A stretch of 8,580 nucleotides of DNA from Acetobacteraceae bacterium. GTDB lineage: Bacteria > Pseudomonadota > Alphaproteobacteria > Acetobacterales > Acetobacteraceae. Positions 8,367 through 8,580 of the stretch are shown here, piece after piece. The translations under genes and the position numbers were made by a program. The notes beneath the pieces were generated by a model. It searched no databases. It saw only the letters and a program-made list of their open reading frames with translations, and was not told the DNA's origin. The stretch is from contig DAHWNE010000180.1 of the NCBI GenBank assembly GCA_027340195.1, positions 1 to 8,580 of the forward strand. The letters are read 5' to 3'. Each line of letters begins with the position of its first letter. Position 1 is the stretch's first letter.

Positions 8367-8398
8367 GGTCCCCGTCCGGGACTTGCCCGCCCGGGACC
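8367..8398 (-). repeat. Dyad with competing stems in the TauD-gene leader
   Basis: GGTCCC at 8367-8372 can pair with GGGACC at 8393-8398 (6 bp), or its GTCCC at 8368-8372 can pair with GGGAC at 8378-8382 (5 bp, 5-nt loop). The two pairings exclude each other. The dyad lies about 100 nt upstream of the dioxygenase start, in otherwise featureless GC-rich DNA (8281-8420). It could be leader RNA structure or an operator; chance is also plausible at this base composition. Confidence 0.3.
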
Positions 8399-8420
8399 AT
8401 CGGTGGCCATGGGGCGGGCA

Positions 8421-8435
8421 TTAACCTCGCATTAG
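8421..8435 (+). promoter_or_regulatory. CtrA-like binding site (TTAA-N7-TTAG)
   Basis: TTAA at 8421-8424, seven bases, then TTAG at 8432-8435. This is one mismatch from the TTAA-N7-TTAA full site bound by the alphaproteobacterial response regulator CtrA. It can also be read as two GCATTA direct repeats (8418-8423 and 8429-8434) 11 bp apart, one helical turn. It lies 11 bp upstream of a -35 box, in the only AT-rich patch of the window. Binding by CtrA is inference. Confidence 0.4.
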
Positions 8436-8446
8436 CAAAAAAGTCC

Positions 8447-8476
8447 TTGCCAGTCTGGCGGAAATTATTCTATACT
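8447..8476 (+). promoter_or_regulatory. Sigma-70-type promoter facing right
   Basis: -35 TTGCCA at 8447-8452 (4 of 6 to TTGACA) and -10 TATACT at 8471-8476 (5 of 6 to TATAAT), with an 18-bp spacer. An A-rich run (8437-8442) upstream could serve as an UP element. Transcription would begin near 8483, giving a leader of about 30 nt to the ATG at 8514. It is the only stretch in the window with two good boxes at proper spacing in AT-rich DNA. Confidence 0.7.
8449..8459. promoter_or_regulatory. Palindromic operator candidate over the -35 box
   Basis: GCCAG-T-CTGGC is a perfect inverted repeat of 5-bp arms around one base. It overlaps the last four bases of the -35 and the start of the spacer. A dimeric regulator bound here would block RNA polymerase. 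No regulator gene is visible in the window, and the arms are short, so this is a candidate only. Confidence 0.35.
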
Positions 8477-8513
8477 TCCCACATCAACAACCGCAGGACC
8501 CCGACCCGTCGCC

Positions 8514-8580
8514 ATGCCGCCGTCCCCCGTCACCCAGTTCCTGACCCACGTCGGCACGCTCCTCTCCGCGCTGCTGACCC
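8514..8580 (+). CDS. Start of an unidentified protein (partial, runs off the window)
   Basis: Only 22 codons are visible, beginning MPPSPVTQFLTHVGTLLSA, with no stop before the window edge. The ATG at 8514 is the only usual start in this frame after the TAG at 8433-8435, and it lies about 30 nt after the predicted transcription start. The best ribosome-binding match, AGGA at 8495-8498, is 15 nt away and therefore poor, so the start is not secure. The later residues are hydrophobic and could begin a membrane segment. Too little is visible to name a family. Confidence 0.5.
   Translation, partial: MPPSPVTQFLTHVGTLLSALLT

Noticed and set aside
8267..8410. Longer dioxygenase start at an ATG at 8410
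   Set aside because: The 48 added residues are low-complexity, and the ATG at 8266 has an excellent ribosome-binding site.
8456..8470. Possible sigma-54 -24/-12 promoter (TGGCGG followed by TTATTC)
   Set aside because: The -24 part has GG, but the position that should be GC at -12 reads TC at the required spacing, and the sigma-70 boxes explain the region better.
8460..8490. A minus-strand -10 (TATAGAAT) that could drive the dioxygenase operon
   Set aside because: No -35-like element sits at acceptable spacing upstream on that strand; the closest, TTGTTG, is too near.

Overview
This is a very GC-rich window (roughly 70% G+C by eye) with long shadow reading frames on both strands, which is typical of a high-GC alphaproteobacterium. 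The order lptB–rpoN–hpf is a classic alphaproteobacterial neighbourhood. Together with the style of the proteins it suggests Rhodospirillales, possibly Acetobacteraceae. That placement is inference; no database was searched.

Left block, plus strand (1–4687): lptB (ATPase of the LPS exporter, 5' end probably outside the window), rpoN (sigma-54), hpf (long-form ribosome hibernation factor) and a CocE/NonD-type serine hydrolase. Spacing is tight: 2 nt between lptB and rpoN, 77 nt with a strong stem-loop between rpoN and hpf, and a 4-nt GTGA overlap between hpf and the hydrolase. The position after hpf normally holds ptsN (PTS-Ntr EIIA) in this lineage. Here the hydrolase takes its place.

Convergent junction (4688–4754): a short G-rich stretch able to form a G-quadruplex, followed by a perfect 8-bp GC stem with a 4-nt loop that probably separates the two convergent operons.

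Right block, minus strand (8266 down to 4755): a TauD/TfdA-type 2-oxoglutarate/Fe(II) dioxygenase, a carboxymuconolactone-decarboxylase-like (AhpD-fold, non-CxxC) protein, and a two-domain glutamine-dependent NAD+ synthetase. The genes are 9 nt apart and then overlap by 4 nt (GTGA), so the housekeeping NAD synthetase is probably translated as the last cistron of a small oxidative-metabolism operon.

Right edge (8267–8580): a divergent intergenic region. It has a leader dyad on the tauD side. An AT-rich island carries a convincing sigma-70-type promoter facing right, a near-perfect CtrA-like TTAA-N7-TTAG box and a perfect GCCAG-T-CTGGC palindrome over the -35. A new gene, only 22 codons of which are visible, begins at 8514.

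I see no mobile element, CRISPR array, RNA gene or obviously novel multi-gene system. The most interesting points are the ptsN-position replacement, the compact promoter with its CtrA-like site, and the coupling of nadE to the dioxygenase/CMD pair.
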